Source: Planctomycetales bacterium | GTDB taxonomy: Bacteria; Planctomycetota; Planctomycetia; Isosphaerales; Isosphaeraceae | Reading direction: 5' to 3' | DNA length: 45,443 bases | Assembly (NCBI GenBank): GCA_027449865.1 | Contig: DAIDKV010000229.1 | Span: 1-45,443, forward strand | Shown here: piece by piece, positions 31,552-40,391 of the stretch | Numbering within the stretch: position 1 is the first letter of the stretch | How the letters are laid out: each line of letters opens with the position of its first letter | The notes under the pieces: generated by a model | The model's database searches: none | Told to the model about the DNA's origin: nothing | What the model saw: only the letters and a program-made list of their open reading frames with translations | Position numbers and translations under genes: made by a program

Positions 31552-33297
31552 ATGAGCACCGACGAAGCCCTCGCACCGAACGCCAGGCGACTGCTCGCCG
31601 CCGGATTCATGGCGATCCTCGCCTCCGGCGTCGGTTTCTCGATCCGGGCGGGGATCTTGACCCAGTGGGCCGAGCAATACGGATTCACCCAGACCGAGCT
31701 GGGGGCGATCACCGGCGGCGGTCTGACCGGGTTCGGGATCATCATCCTGATCAGCGCCCTGATCGCCGACCGGATCGGGTATGGGAAGCTGATGGTCACG
31801 GCGTTCGCGATGCACGTGGTCTCGGCCGCCTTGACACTGGCGACGGGGCCGGCGTTCGCCGCGGCCGGCAAGCCGGCGGCCTTCCAGTGCCTGTTCTGGG
31901 GAATGTTTCTGTTCGCGGTCGGCAACGGAATTGCCGAGGCGGTCGTCAATCCGCTGGTCGCCACGCTGTTCCCCCGAAACAAGACGCACTACCTGAACAT
32001 TCTCCATGCGGGATGGCCAGCCGGGCTGGTGGTTGGCGGCCTGCTCTCGACCATCTTCATCGGCGAGGACCTCTTCGGCTGGAAGCCGTTTGAAAAGGCT
32101 GTCGCCTGGCAGTACCAGATTTCGCTTTTCCTTGTTCCGGTCGCCCTGTACGGCCTGATGATGCTCGGCCAGCACTTCCCGAGGTCCGAGGCGAGCCAGA
32201 AAGGCGTCTCTTATCGGAACATGCTCCGGGAGCTGGGGATGCTGGGCGCCGCGGTGATCTGTGTGCTGCTCGGCCTTTTCTTCGCCAACGATTTGAAGTT
32301 GCCGACCACCGCCGCGATCATCCTCGCGGGCGTGATCTGGCTGGGGATCTCGTACGCGACCGGGTTCCACCTGGGACCGATCCTGCTGGCGGTCCTGCTG
32401 ATCACGCACGCGCTGGTCGGGTACGTCGAGCTGGGAACCGACTCGTGGATCGGCAAGATCACCGGGGCGATCATGGCCAAGAAGCAGTACGGGCTGATGC
32501 TGCTCGTCTACACATCGAGCCTGATGTTCATCCTCCGGTTCTTCGCGGGGCCGATCGTGGAAAAGACGTCGCCACTTGGCCTGCTCTTCGTGAGCGCTCT
32601 GCTGGGGACGGCCGGTCTCACCCTTCTGGGCAACGCGACCTCGATCCTCTTTTGCGTTGTCGCCGCGACGGTTTACGCCTGCGGGAAGACGTTCTTCTGG
32701 CCGACGATGCTGGCGGTCGTCTCCGAGCAATTTCCGCGCGGAGGGGCGATCACCATCGGGGCGGTTGGGGGTGTTGGGATGCTTTCGGCCGGGTTGCTCG
32801 GCGGGCCGGGGATCGGCTTCGAGCAGGATCATTACGCCTCGGAGAACCTCAAGGGCCGCGACCCCGCCGTCTTCGAGCGGTACAGGGCCTCGGAGGAGAA
32901 CCAGTTCCTCGGCTTCCGGACGGTCGGCCTCGACGGCTCGAAGGTCGGCATGCTGGAAGATAACGGCCAGGAGGCCGAGCGGGCGCTGAAGGTGCTCCAG
33001 GCGGAGAAGAGCGCGACCCCCGAAGCGGTCGCCAACCAGCAAAAGCTGGTCGACTGGTGGCACACGGTCCAGGGGACGGCCGAGAAGGACAAGGAGCTGG
33101 TCACCGCGGCCGTGCTCCACGGCAGCCGGATGGCGCTGAAGCTGACGTCGCTCGTCCCGGCGACGATGGCGGCGATCTACCTTCTGATGATCCTCTACTT
33201 CAAGTCGAGAGGCGGCTACCGGGCCCAGGAGCTGATCGACAAGCATGAGGAAGCCGAGATGATGGTCGGCGGCGTGGTCGGACCGGCCGAATACTGA
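31552..33297 (+). CDS. MFS transporter with a large C-terminal loop
   Basis: 581 aa. Twelve or more hydrophobic segments, starting RRLLAAGFMAILASGVGFSI. The MFS loop 2-3 motif is present as LIADRIGYGKLMV. MFLFAVGNGIAEAVVNPLVA then TLFPRNKTHYLNILHAGWPA is the sugar/nucleoside-type FucP-like region, so substrate may be a sugar or sugar acid (inference). Residues about 420-535 form a long hydrophilic insertion (FEQDHYASENLKGRDPAVFE ... ATPEAVANQQKLVDWWHTVQ) before the last segment SLVPATMAAIYLLMILYF. ATG 31552 has GAGGA 7 nt upstream. It is followed by a stem-loop and then the NCS1-like gene. Confidence 0.87.
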   Translation: MSTDEALAPNARRLLAAGFMAILASGVGFSIRAGILTQWAEQYGFTQTELGAITGGGLTGFGIIILISALIADRIGYGKLMVTAFAMHVVSAALTLATGPAFAAAGKPAAFQCLFWGMFLFAVGNGIAEAVVNPLVATLFPRNKTHYLNILHAGWPAGLVVGGLLSTIFIGEDLFGWKPFEKAVAWQYQISLFLVPVALYGLMMLGQHFPRSEASQKGVSYRNMLRELGMLGAAVICVLLGLFFANDLKLPTTAAIILAGVIWLGISYATGFHLGPILLAVLLITHALVGYVELGTDSWIGKITGAIMAKKQYGLMLLVYTSSLMFILRFFAGPIVEKTSPLGLLFVSALLGTAGLTLLGNATSILFCVVAATVYACGKTFFWPTMLAVVSEQFPRGGAITIGAVGGVGMLSAGLLGGPGIGFEQDHYASENLKGRDPAVFERYRASEENQFLGFRTVGLDGSKVGMLEDNGQEAERALKVLQAEKSATPEAVANQQKLVDWWHTVQGTAEKDKELVTAAVLHGSRMALKLTSLVPATMAAIYLLMILYFKSRGGYRAQELIDKHEEAEMMVGGVVGPAEY

Positions 33298-33320
33298 GCC
33301 CTCGCAACGTGGCGATCCCT

Positions 33321-33349
33321 CGGCCCGATCGGGTGGACCGGTCGGGCCG
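33321..33349 (+). terminator. Stem-loop after the MFS gene
   Basis: CGGCCCGA (33321-33328) and TCGGGCCG (33342-33349) form an 8-bp GC-rich stem with a 13-nt loop, followed by CTTTC. It starts 23 bp after the MFS stop. It is flanked by a 10-bp direct repeat CCTCGCAACG at 33300-33309 and 33360-33369. Confidence 0.55.
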
Positions 33350-33453
33350 CTTTCGTGATCCTCGCAACGGATGCCTGCTGAGCCTTGGTGGGAACACAGA
33401 AAGATCGCGGTTTTTCGGAGCTCGACTGGCCGCGGGGCCTCCGCGCTGAGCGT

Positions 33454-34848
33454 ATGTCCGCGCCCGCGCCGAGGCGGGCGTGGTATCTGACGATCGGTCC
33501 GGCCTACCTGGCGCTCTTCGTCTGGGGCCCGTTCTTCGACCCGCTCTGGTCGCACGACATCGAGGGGGGCGGGCTGGTCCGGCTGGCTGGGTCGGCGGTT
33601 CTCGCGGCGGTTGCGTGCTTTGGCCTCTTTTACTTGCCGATGGCCTACCAGGGATTTCGGACGGGTCGTCGGCTGGGGGTCGTCGCGGCGTCGACGTTTG
33701 GGACGGTCGGATCGGAGTGGCTCACCGGAACGCTTCTCGCGGCGGCCGAGATTCTCTGGTTCGCGGTTGCGATCGATTACGCGGCGCAGGCGACGCTACT
33801 TGGGCTGGTCTCCGGCGGGATGCTGCCGGCGGGCGTCCTGGCGAACGCGAAGATCGGAATGCAGGTGGTGCGCGGACCGGTTGTGATGGGCGTCGCGCTC
33901 TTCTGGATCTTCATCACCGGGATGGCGGCGCTGCTTCGGCTCGCGGGCGTGATCGGCGCGCTGATGAAGATCTATGCGCCCGTGGCCCTGGTTCTCCTGA
34001 CCATCGCCGCGGCCTGGTTACTGCCGGGTGTCGGCTCGTTTGCCAGCGGCGAGGCGTTTGGCGGGAAGGCCGCCCGCCATTACGGGCCGCACGTTTCCGC
34101 CTTCCCCGTCTTCACCGGCTTCTTCGCGATGGCCAGTCTTTTCGCCGTGGAATGGGGCGCCTCCGCGGCCCGACGGCGAGACGTGGTGGTCGGCGGCTTG
34201 CTCGGGATCGTCGCGGCCGGAACCTGCACCGCGATCCTGGCGCTTCTGGTGGTCTCGGGAGCGCTGGGCCGGCTTCACGCGGCGCACGAGGTCGGGGCCG
34301 CGACCGCCGCGGCGGCGCCGGTGAACTCGGTCCGATGGGCGATCGCCAACGGGATCGGCGGCGCTCCGGCGGCGGTGATCCTGATCCTCCTCGGCCTGGC
34401 CGCACTGGCGCCGGCGTGCTTCTCAGCGTATGTCTTCATCCGAAAAATGCACGGTCGATGGCCGGGCATCCGCCGGATTCACTGGGCCTGGATCGGTTCC
34501 ACGATCGCATTCTTCCTGATCGCGACAAGCTGGCCAGGGCGGATCGAGGCGGTCGACCACATGATGGGCCTGGTCTTCGCGCCGATGGTCGGCGCGATGG
34601 TCGGCGACTTCCTCGTCTCGCGGGGCCAGTGGCCGGGTGTCCGGGTCGGATGGAACCCGCCGGGACTCCTGGCTTGGATCGTTGGGATCGCCGCGAGGCT
34701 GGTTCTTGATCGAGTGGCGCCGCCATCGATCGCCTCGCCGGTCACCGCGATGGTCATCGCGGCACTGACTTACGCGGTCCATTCGCTGGCCGGGAGGAAT
34801 CGGCCCGTGATGGCTGACGACCCACCGGCCATTCTGGAGGATTCGTGA
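33454..34848 (+). CDS. Polytopic permease, possibly NCS1 (purine/cytosine) family
   Basis: 464 aa with about twelve hydrophobic segments and little else (for example YLTIGPAYLALFVWGPFFDP, LLAAAEILWFAVAIDYAAQA, VVGGLLGIVAAGTCTAILAL). The late segment AVDHMMGLVFAPMVGAMVGD then FLVSRG matches the layout of the NCS1 family near TM10, where a helix breaker with PP/PxxG precedes a conserved D; the rest of the family signatures are weak. Alternatively it is an unclassified planctomycete membrane protein. ATG 33454 has no strong Shine-Dalgarno sequence; an upstream frame to 33385 adds only an unlikely 23 residues. The end is 33 bp from the convergent type II secretion F gene. Confidence 0.62.
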   Translation: MSAPAPRRAWYLTIGPAYLALFVWGPFFDPLWSHDIEGGGLVRLAGSAVLAAVACFGLFYLPMAYQGFRTGRRLGVVAASTFGTVGSEWLTGTLLAAAEILWFAVAIDYAAQATLLGLVSGGMLPAGVLANAKIGMQVVRGPVVMGVALFWIFITGMAALLRLAGVIGALMKIYAPVALVLLTIAAAWLLPGVGSFASGEAFGGKAARHYGPHVSAFPVFTGFFAMASLFAVEWGASAARRRDVVVGGLLGIVAAGTCTAILALLVVSGALGRLHAAHEVGAATAAAAPVNSVRWAIANGIGGAPAAVILILLGLAALAPACFSAYVFIRKMHGRWPGIRRIHWAWIGSTIAFFLIATSWPGRIEAVDHMMGLVFAPMVGAMVGDFLVSRGQWPGVRVGWNPPGLLAWIVGIAARLVLDRVAPPSIASPVTAMVIAALTYAVHSLAGRNRPVMADDPPAILEDS

Positions 34849-34881
34849 TCTCCGGGGGAATCGCGATTTCGTTCGCGTCGA

Positions 34882-36207
34882 TCAGATTCCGTTGGCGAGG
34901 CTGCTGATCAACTGGATGATCGGCATCAGCACCGCAAGAATGACGAACAGAACAATCGCGCCCAGCACGAACGTGACCAGCGGCTGGAGAAGATGGCCGA
35001 GATTCTTGACCATCGCGGCGATCTGCTCGTCGTACTCATTGGCGAGATGATCGAGGGACTCCGGGAGTTTGCCGGTTTCCTCGCCCGTGGCGATGACGGC
35101 GATGACGTCGGGCGAGAACTGGCCGGTGCGGTCGAGGGTCTCACTCAACTCGCGGCCCGCCATCACGCGATCCTTCGCCGAGCGGACCGCGTTCTTGATC
35201 GGAGTCATCACGACCACGTTCGCGGTGAGGTCGATCGTGCTGGGGAAGTCGAGGCCGGCGTCGAGCAATGCGGACATCGTACGGGCGAATCGGGAGGTGT
35301 CGAGCTTTCGGCAAAGCAGGCCGAAGACGGGCATCATCAGAACCAGGCGGTCCAAGAGCGCCTTGCCGGCCGAGGTTCGGTAGGCCCGGATCAGCAGGAA
35401 CGGCGTCGAGAAGAGGAGGAGCGGCATCAGCCACCAGCCGGCGAACCGGACGAAGTCGCTAAAGCTCAACAGAGCCCGGCTCGCGAGCGGGAGCGTGAGC
35501 TTGCCGCTGATTTCCTTCAAGGTCTCGGCAAAAAGGGGCAGGATGAAGATCGAAATCCCAATTCCGACCAGGCCGGCCATCAACAGGACGATCGTCGGAT
35601 AGATCATCGCCGATCGGGCCTGGCGGATCAGCCGCTGACGAGCCTCCAGGTTCTTCGCCAGCATTTTCAGCGTCTCGGGGACGCCACCGCGTGCCTCGGC
35701 GACGCGGATCATGCTGAGGTACATCGGGCTGAACGTGGAGGTCTCGCGGACCATCGCCTCCTCCAGCGTCTCCCCGCGGCGGATCGCGTCTCCCATCCGA
35801 CGAAGCACCGGCCCGAGCGCGGTGCCGGAGAACTGCCGCTCGAGACTGGCGAGCGAACGGAGGATGTCTACACCCGCGTTGAGGTACGACGCGAACTGCC
35901 GGCTGAACTGCGCGAGCTGGCCCGTGCTCACCCGACCGAAAAGAATCCGCTCGAACAGCTTCGGACCATCGACCGGCCGGATCGGCTTCGCGTCCAGGGG
36001 GTCGCTGCCGCCGCCTGGGCGAGCCGGCTTCGCCTTGCGCGGCTTGCCGGCGCCAGGAGTGGGAGCGGGTCCGCCGGAAGTCGGATTCGGACGGAAGGTC
36101 GAGCCCTCGGGCGGAAGCGGCGGCGGCTTCGGACGCGACGGATCCGACGGCGGCCGATTGCGACGTGGAGGACTCGACCCGGGAACCCCTGAATCACGAC
36201 TCATCAT
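34882..36207 (-). CDS. Type II secretion/type IV pilus inner-membrane protein F family
   Basis: 441 aa. A Pro/Arg/Lys-rich, probably disordered N-terminus (1-85, RPKPPPLPPEGSTFRP) precedes two GspF/PilC repeats: TGQLAQFSRQFASYLNAGVD then ILRSLASLERQ, and DTSRFARTMSALLDAGLDFP. Three membrane helices follow the usual pattern (IYPTIVLLMAGLVGIGISIF, WWLMPLLLFSTPFLLIRAY, FVLGAIVLFVILAVLMPIIQ). GspF/PilC recruits the ATPase and platform. No GspE, GspD or pilin operon is adjacent, but two DUF1559 pseudopilin-like proteins in the window need this machinery. The start at the ATG pair 36207/36204 is not firmly fixed. Confidence 0.92.
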   Translation of the reverse strand: MMSRDSGVPGSSPPRRNRPPSDPSRPKPPPLPPEGSTFRPNPTSGGPAPTPGAGKPRKAKPARPGGGSDPLDAKPIRPVDGPKLFERILFGRVSTGQLAQFSRQFASYLNAGVDILRSLASLERQFSGTALGPVLRRMGDAIRRGETLEEAMVRETSTFSPMYLSMIRVAEARGGVPETLKMLAKNLEARQRLIRQARSAMIYPTIVLLMAGLVGIGISIFILPLFAETLKEISGKLTLPLASRALLSFSDFVRFAGWWLMPLLLFSTPFLLIRAYRTSAGKALLDRLVLMMPVFGLLCRKLDTSRFARTMSALLDAGLDFPSTIDLTANVVVMTPIKNAVRSAKDRVMAGRELSETLDRTGQFSPDVIAVIATGEETGKLPESLDHLANEYDEQIAAMVKNLGHLLQPLVTFVLGAIVLFVILAVLMPIIQLISSLANGI

Positions 36208-36433
36208 CGGCCCCCGACTGGTTCGCGCCCAATCCCGGGGACAGGCGGGCGATCGACATCCGCCCGCGCTCGCCCGCCCCTCACGCTCGACCCTTCCATC
36301 CTGGCGCCCGAGGCGCGGGCGGTCAAGCGGGGCGATGTCCTCGTCCGACCTGGGGACGCGAAGCTGCTCGGCGGGATTTCGAAATAAGGGGTGGGTTTTG
36401 ATTCGAGATACGAGAGATTTCAGAGATCACTCG

Positions 36434-36475
36434 CCACTCCCAATCAAGATCCAACAACAAAGGGAGCGGGAGTGG
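36434..36475 (-). terminator. Stem-loop downstream of gcvPB
   Basis: CCACTCCC (36434-36441) and GGGAGTGG (36468-36475) form a perfect 8-bp stem with a 26-nt loop, adjacent to the gcvPB stop at 36477. The surrounding sequence (GATACGAGAGATTTCAGAGA) is also AT-richer than the genes. No T-run is visible on the minus strand; it may be a terminator or a processing site for the gcv operon. Confidence 0.5.
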
Positions 36476-36476
36476 T

Positions 36477-37937
36477 TCAGGCTCCCGGCTGCCATTTCAG
36501 GACGGGCGTCTTGGTCGCCTTGACCTCGTCGGGCCGGCTGATCGGGGTTGTGTGAGGGGCGTCGTGGAGCGTTGCCGGATTTTCGTCGACGATCTCGCGG
36601 AGAACCCTCGCGAACTGCTCCAGCGTTTCACGGTTCTCGGTCTCGGTCGGCTCGATCATGATCGCCTCGGGGACGATCAGCGGGAAATACACCGTCGGCG
36701 CGTGGAAATTGCGGTCGATCAGCGCCTTGGCGATGTCCATGGCGCGGATGCCCTTTTCACGCGCGATCGATCGCGCCGAGGCCACAAACTCGTGCATGCA
36801 TCGCCCAGGGTAATGAACCGGGTAGAGGTCCTTGACGAGTTGCATCAGGTAATTGGCATTCAGGACCGCGTGCTCGGCGACGGATTTGAGGCCGTCGGGC
36901 CCCTGGCTCCGAATGTAGCAGTAAGCTCGGAACAGAACCCCCGTGTTGCCGAAGAACGAGCGGACCCGGCCGATCGACTTCGGCCAGTCGGCGTCGAGTC
37001 GATACGTGCCGTCGTCGGATCGCGCCACGATCGGGGCCGGGAGGTATGGCCCAAGGAAATCGCGGACCGCGATCGGACCGGCGCCCGGACCGCCGCCACC
37101 GTGCGGGCCTGAGAAGGTCTTGTGCGGATTGTAATGCATCAGATCCACACCCATGTCGCCCGGACGAACGATCCCCAGAATGGCGTTCATGTTGGCGCCG
37201 TCCAGATAGAGCAACCCTCCTCTCTCGTGCAGGAGCTGGGCGATCGTTCCGATCTGTGGGTCGAAGAGACCCACCGTGTTCGGATTGGTCATCATGAAAA
37301 CGGCCGTCTCGTCGCTCAGCTTCGACCGGAAATCGGCGAGGTCGACCAGACCGCGGGCGTCGCTCTTGATCGTCACCGCCTCGAAGCCGGCCAGGTGAGC
37401 CGAGGCGGGATTGGTGCCGTGGGCACTGTCGGGGATGAGGATCTGCGTTCGACGATCGCCCCTGTCCTTGAAATAGGCCGCCGCGACCAGCAGCGCCGTG
37501 AGTTCGCCCTGCGCTCCGGCCGCGGGTTGCAGGCTGACCGCGTCCAGCCCGGCAATCTCGGCCAGCATCTCCTGGAGCTCGAAGAGGAGCTGGAGGAGCC
37601 CCTGCAACGTGCTCTCGTCCTGGTAGGGATGTTGCGAGGCAAAACCAGGGAGTCCGGCCAATCGCTCGTTGCGCTTCGGGTTGTACTTCATTGTACAGGA
37701 GCCGAGCGGGTAGAAATTGGCGTCGATCGCCATGTTCAGCGTGGAGAGATTCGTGTAGTGGCGGACGACGTCCAGCTCGGCGAGTTCGGGGAGCGTGGGA
37801 GCCTGGCTCGCCAGGTGGGCGCCGGGGAGGATCGCGTCGAGCGGGCGATCGGGGACGTCCGAATCCGGCAGGATCGCGGTCGATCGGCCGAGGCGGCTGG
37901 ATTCGAAGAGGAGGGGCGGCTGGTCGAGCTTGTACAT
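36477..37937 (-). CDS. gcvPB: Glycine dehydrogenase (decarboxylating) subunit 2
   Basis: 486 aa. It is the PLP-binding half of the two-subunit P-protein of the glycine cleavage system, which decarboxylates glycine and transfers aminomethyl to lipoyl-GcvH. Family landmarks: NFYPLGSCTMKYNPKRNERL, LQPAAGAQGELTALLVAAAY, GANMNAILGIVRPGDMGVDL and the PLP lysine in HYNPHKTFSGPHGGGGPGAG (Lys273). ATG 37937 (MYKLDQPPLLFE) fits the family start; upstream residues belong to the overlapping Uma2 gene frame. It lies 19 bp after the Uma2-family gene, last in the gcv run, and is probably cotranscribed with gcvT, gcvH and gcvPA. Confidence 0.96.
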   Translation of the reverse strand: MYKLDQPPLLFESSRLGRSTAILPDSDVPDRPLDAILPGAHLASQAPTLPELAELDVVRHYTNLSTLNMAIDANFYPLGSCTMKYNPKRNERLAGLPGFASQHPYQDESTLQGLLQLLFELQEMLAEIAGLDAVSLQPAAGAQGELTALLVAAAYFKDRGDRRTQILIPDSAHGTNPASAHLAGFEAVTIKSDARGLVDLADFRSKLSDETAVFMMTNPNTVGLFDPQIGTIAQLLHERGGLLYLDGANMNAILGIVRPGDMGVDLMHYNPHKTFSGPHGGGGPGAGPIAVRDFLGPYLPAPIVARSDDGTYRLDADWPKSIGRVRSFFGNTGVLFRAYCYIRSQGPDGLKSVAEHAVLNANYLMQLVKDLYPVHYPGRCMHEFVASARSIAREKGIRAMDIAKALIDRNFHAPTVYFPLIVPEAIMIEPTETENRETLEQFARVLREIVDENPATLHDAPHTTPISRPDEVKATKTPVLKWQPGA

Positions 37938-37956
37938 GGGTTCGAGGGTCCAGTCG

Positions 37957-38511
37957 TCAGGCGAAGAAGTCGGCGACGCGGCAGCGGAAGCCGGGCAGGA
38001 CGTCGGCTCCGTCGATCTCATCGGTTTCGGTCAGCAGGAGGGGTCGGGCGCCGGGGCGGTGGACGGTCACCGTCCGGGCGACAGGGTCGACGTTCCAGAC
38101 GAGGCGAGAGCCGGCGGCGAGCCAGAGTTCGGTCTTCTCCTCGATTTCGGGATCGCGGTCGTTCGGCGAACGCACCTCGACGACCAGGTCGGGGGCAAAC
38201 GGAAAGTGCTTATCCTCATCCACAATGCGGGCGAGCCGTTCAACGCTCACGTAGGCGACGTCAGCTCCTCGGACTGTGTCCGGATCGCGTTCCAGGAGGA
38301 AACCCGTTTCAGCCGCGTAGGTCTCACCGAGACGCGAAGCTTCTACGTGGTTCCCGACTCGCCGAAGAATCTTTCCTGCGATCCGTCCGTGTCGGCCGCC
38401 CGGAAGGGACATCGTCACCACCTCCCCGCGGATCAATTCCTGTCGCGAACCGGGTTCTTGCGGCCAGTCGAAGAAATCGTCGGCCGTGATCGGGTGGGTT
38501 TGGGTTGACAT
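37957..38511 (-). CDS. Uma2-family (DUF820) putative restriction endonuclease
   Basis: 184 aa. ITADDFFDWPQEPGSRQELI then RGEVVTMSLPGGRHGRIAGK is the Uma2 opening. The PD-(D/E)xK nuclease core follows: Asp in RGADVAYVSVERL and FAPDLVVEVRSPNDRDPEIE (D-x-VEV with Glu), where EVRSP replaces the usual E-x-K with Arg in place of Lys. Then KTELWLAAGSRLVWNVDPVA and RTVTVHRP. Uma2 proteins are very abundant in planctomycetes, cyanobacteria and Chloroflexi; their role is unsettled and nuclease activity is mostly predicted. It sits between gcvPA (27 bp) and gcvPB (19 bp) on the same strand, an unusual place that suggests insertion into the operon without breaking it. Confidence 0.9.
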   Translation of the reverse strand: MSTQTHPITADDFFDWPQEPGSRQELIRGEVVTMSLPGGRHGRIAGKILRRVGNHVEASRLGETYAAETGFLLERDPDTVRGADVAYVSVERLARIVDEDKHFPFAPDLVVEVRSPNDRDPEIEEKTELWLAAGSRLVWNVDPVARTVTVHRPGARPLLLTETDEIDGADVLPGFRCRVADFFA

Positions 38512-38538
38512 CGGGAAGCCCCCCTTGGCCTCGATCGC

Positions 38539-39897
38539 TTACCTTGCCGCCCGGCCGATCGCCGAGGCGTAGGCGGCGGCGAGGCCGTCGATTTCGTCCT
38601 TCGTGCGTTTCTCGGTAACGGCGACGAGGATGGCGTCGTTCATCGACGGATACCATCGCCCGAGTGCGATCCCGCCGTGATAGCCCTGGGTGCCGACGTC
38701 GGCGAGGATCTTCCGGGCGTCGGCGGGGACGCGGATGGCGAACTCCTTGAAGAACGGGCCGGGGAAGGCGAGGGAGACGCCCGGGATGGCGGCGAGCTTC
38801 TCGGCGGCGTAATGGGACTTGCGGGTCGAGAGCTCGGCCGCCTGGCGGAGGCCGTTTGGACCCATCGCGGCCAGGTAGATGCTGGATCGGAGCGCCAGCA
38901 GGCCCTGGTTCGTGCAGATGTTGGATGTGGCCTTCTCGCGGCGGATGTGCTGCTCGCGGGTCTGAAGCGTGAGGACCCAGCACCGCTTGCCGTTGCGGTC
39001 GGTCGTCTGGCCGACGATCCGTCCGGGCATCTTGCGGACGTAATCCTCGCGGCAGGCCATGATTCCCAGGTAGGGGCCGCCGTACTGGAGCGGGTTGCCC
39101 AGCGACTGCCCCTCCGCCACCACAATGTCGGCTCCGTAGTCGCCGGGGCGGCGGAGCAGGCCGAGACTGATGGGGTCGACGATCACGATCGCGAGTGCTC
39201 CGGCCGCGTGAGCGGCCGAGACGATCGCCTCGACGTCCTCCAGTCCACCGAAGAAGTTCGGATACTGGACGATCACGGCGGCGGTCTGGTCGTCGATGGC
39301 GCGGGAGACCGCCTCGGGAGTCACCAGTCCGTTCTCCGAGGGGACCGTTGTGAGCTCGGGTTCCATCAGGGCGAGAAACGTGGAGAGGACCTGGCGGTAC
39401 TCAGGGTGGACGGAATCGGCGACGACCACCCGGCCGTGGCGTTTGGTGATGGTGAGAGCCATCAGCATCGCCTCGGCGGTCGCCGAGCCGCCGTCGTAGA
39501 GGCTGGCGTTCGAGACGTCCATTCCCGTCAGGTTGGCGATGAGCGTCTGGTATTCGAACGTCGCCTGGAGGGTGCCCTGGCTGGCCTCGGGTTGATAGGG
39601 GGTGTAGGCGGTGTAGAACTCGCCGCGTGAGGCGAGGTTATCGACCACCGCCGGGATGAAATGGTCGTAGCTGCCGCCGCCGAGGAAGCAGACGCGGCGA
39701 TCCGCGCCCTCGTTTCGGCCGAGGAGGCGCTGAACGGTTTCGGTCAGAGCCAGCTCGGAAAGCGCCGGCGGGACGTGGAGCGGGCCGTCCAGGCGGTACT
39801 CGGCCGGGACCGCGTCGAAGAGCTGGTCGAGCGAGTCGATCCCGATCGCGGCCAGCATCGTCCGGACGTCGTCGGGCGTGTTCGCGATGTACGCCAT
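38539..39897 (-). CDS. gcvPA: Glycine dehydrogenase (decarboxylating) subunit 1
   Basis: 452 aa. MAYIANTPDDVRTMLAAIGI starts the family fold, followed by CFLGGGSYDHFIPAVVDNLA, EFYTAYTPYQPEASQGTLQA, YDGGSATAEAMLMA and GEQSL-type AEGQSLGNPLQYGGPYLGIM. The C-terminal half has RTKDEIDGLAAAYASAIG. With GcvPB it forms the P-protein heterodimer that accepts glycine and, with lipoyl GcvH, releases CO2. The start ATG 39897 fits the family length of about 450 aa. It follows gcvH by 53 bp. Confidence 0.96.
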   Translation of the reverse strand: MAYIANTPDDVRTMLAAIGIDSLDQLFDAVPAEYRLDGPLHVPPALSELALTETVQRLLGRNEGADRRVCFLGGGSYDHFIPAVVDNLASRGEFYTAYTPYQPEASQGTLQATFEYQTLIANLTGMDVSNASLYDGGSATAEAMLMALTITKRHGRVVVADSVHPEYRQVLSTFLALMEPELTTVPSENGLVTPEAVSRAIDDQTAAVIVQYPNFFGGLEDVEAIVSAAHAAGALAIVIVDPISLGLLRRPGDYGADIVVAEGQSLGNPLQYGGPYLGIMACREDYVRKMPGRIVGQTTDRNGKRCWVLTLQTREQHIRREKATSNICTNQGLLALRSSIYLAAMGPNGLRQAAELSTRKSHYAAEKLAAIPGVSLAFPGPFFKEFAIRVPADARKILADVGTQGYHGGIALGRWYPSMNDAILVAVTEKRTKDEIDGLAAAYASAIGRAAR

Positions 39898-39950
39898 GGA
39901 AGGGAGCTTCTGCTTTCTGTTCTCGGGAGGGGATCGGAAGACGAGCCCGA

Positions 39951-40337
39951 TCAGTGGGCGTCCTCGGCGACCATTTTCTCGTAGGCGTCGTGGTCCATCA
40001 TGCTGGCGACGGCGCCTGGGTTCTGGACGCGAAGGCGGATCAGCCATCCCTTGCCGTAGGGATCGTCGGAGAGGAGCTGGACGTTGTCCCTGAGGTCATT
40101 ATTGACCTCGACCACCTCACCGGCGAGGGGGGCATAGATGTCGCTGACACTCTTGACGCTTTCGACCTCACCGAAGGCCTTTCCGGCGGTGAGCTTCGCG
40201 CCGATGGCCGGCAGTTCGATCATCGTCAGGTCGCTCAACTGCTCGACGGCGAACTTCGAGATGCCGATGGTCGCGACATCGTCCTGGAGCGAGACCCACT
40301 CGTGGGTCGGGGTGAAGCGGAGGGACTTCGGGTCCAT
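39951..40337 (-). CDS. gcvH: Glycine cleavage system H protein
   Basis: 128 aa. LRFTPTHEWVSLQDDVATIG is the family start. The lipoate-bearing lysine is Lys62 in FGEVESVKSVSDIYAPLAGE, and VVEVNNDLRDNVQLLSDDPY with GKGWLIRLRV completes the hammerhead fold. It carries aminomethyl between the P- and T-proteins. It lies 54 bp after gcvT and 53 bp before gcvPA. Confidence 0.97.
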   Translation of the reverse strand: MDPKSLRFTPTHEWVSLQDDVATIGISKFAVEQLSDLTMIELPAIGAKLTAGKAFGEVESVKSVSDIYAPLAGEVVEVNNDLRDNVQLLSDDPYGKGWLIRLRVQNPGAVASMMDHDAYEKMVAEDAH

Positions 40338-40391
40338 CGTTCGGGGTCCTTCGTGGGATCATCGATCGGAGCGGTGGTCGAACGGAAAGAC

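Noticed and set aside
31372-33555. A 727-residue minus-strand frame opposite the MFS gene
   Set aside because: Low-complexity Arg/Glu/Gln-rich shadow; the plus strand encodes a clear 12-TM transporter.
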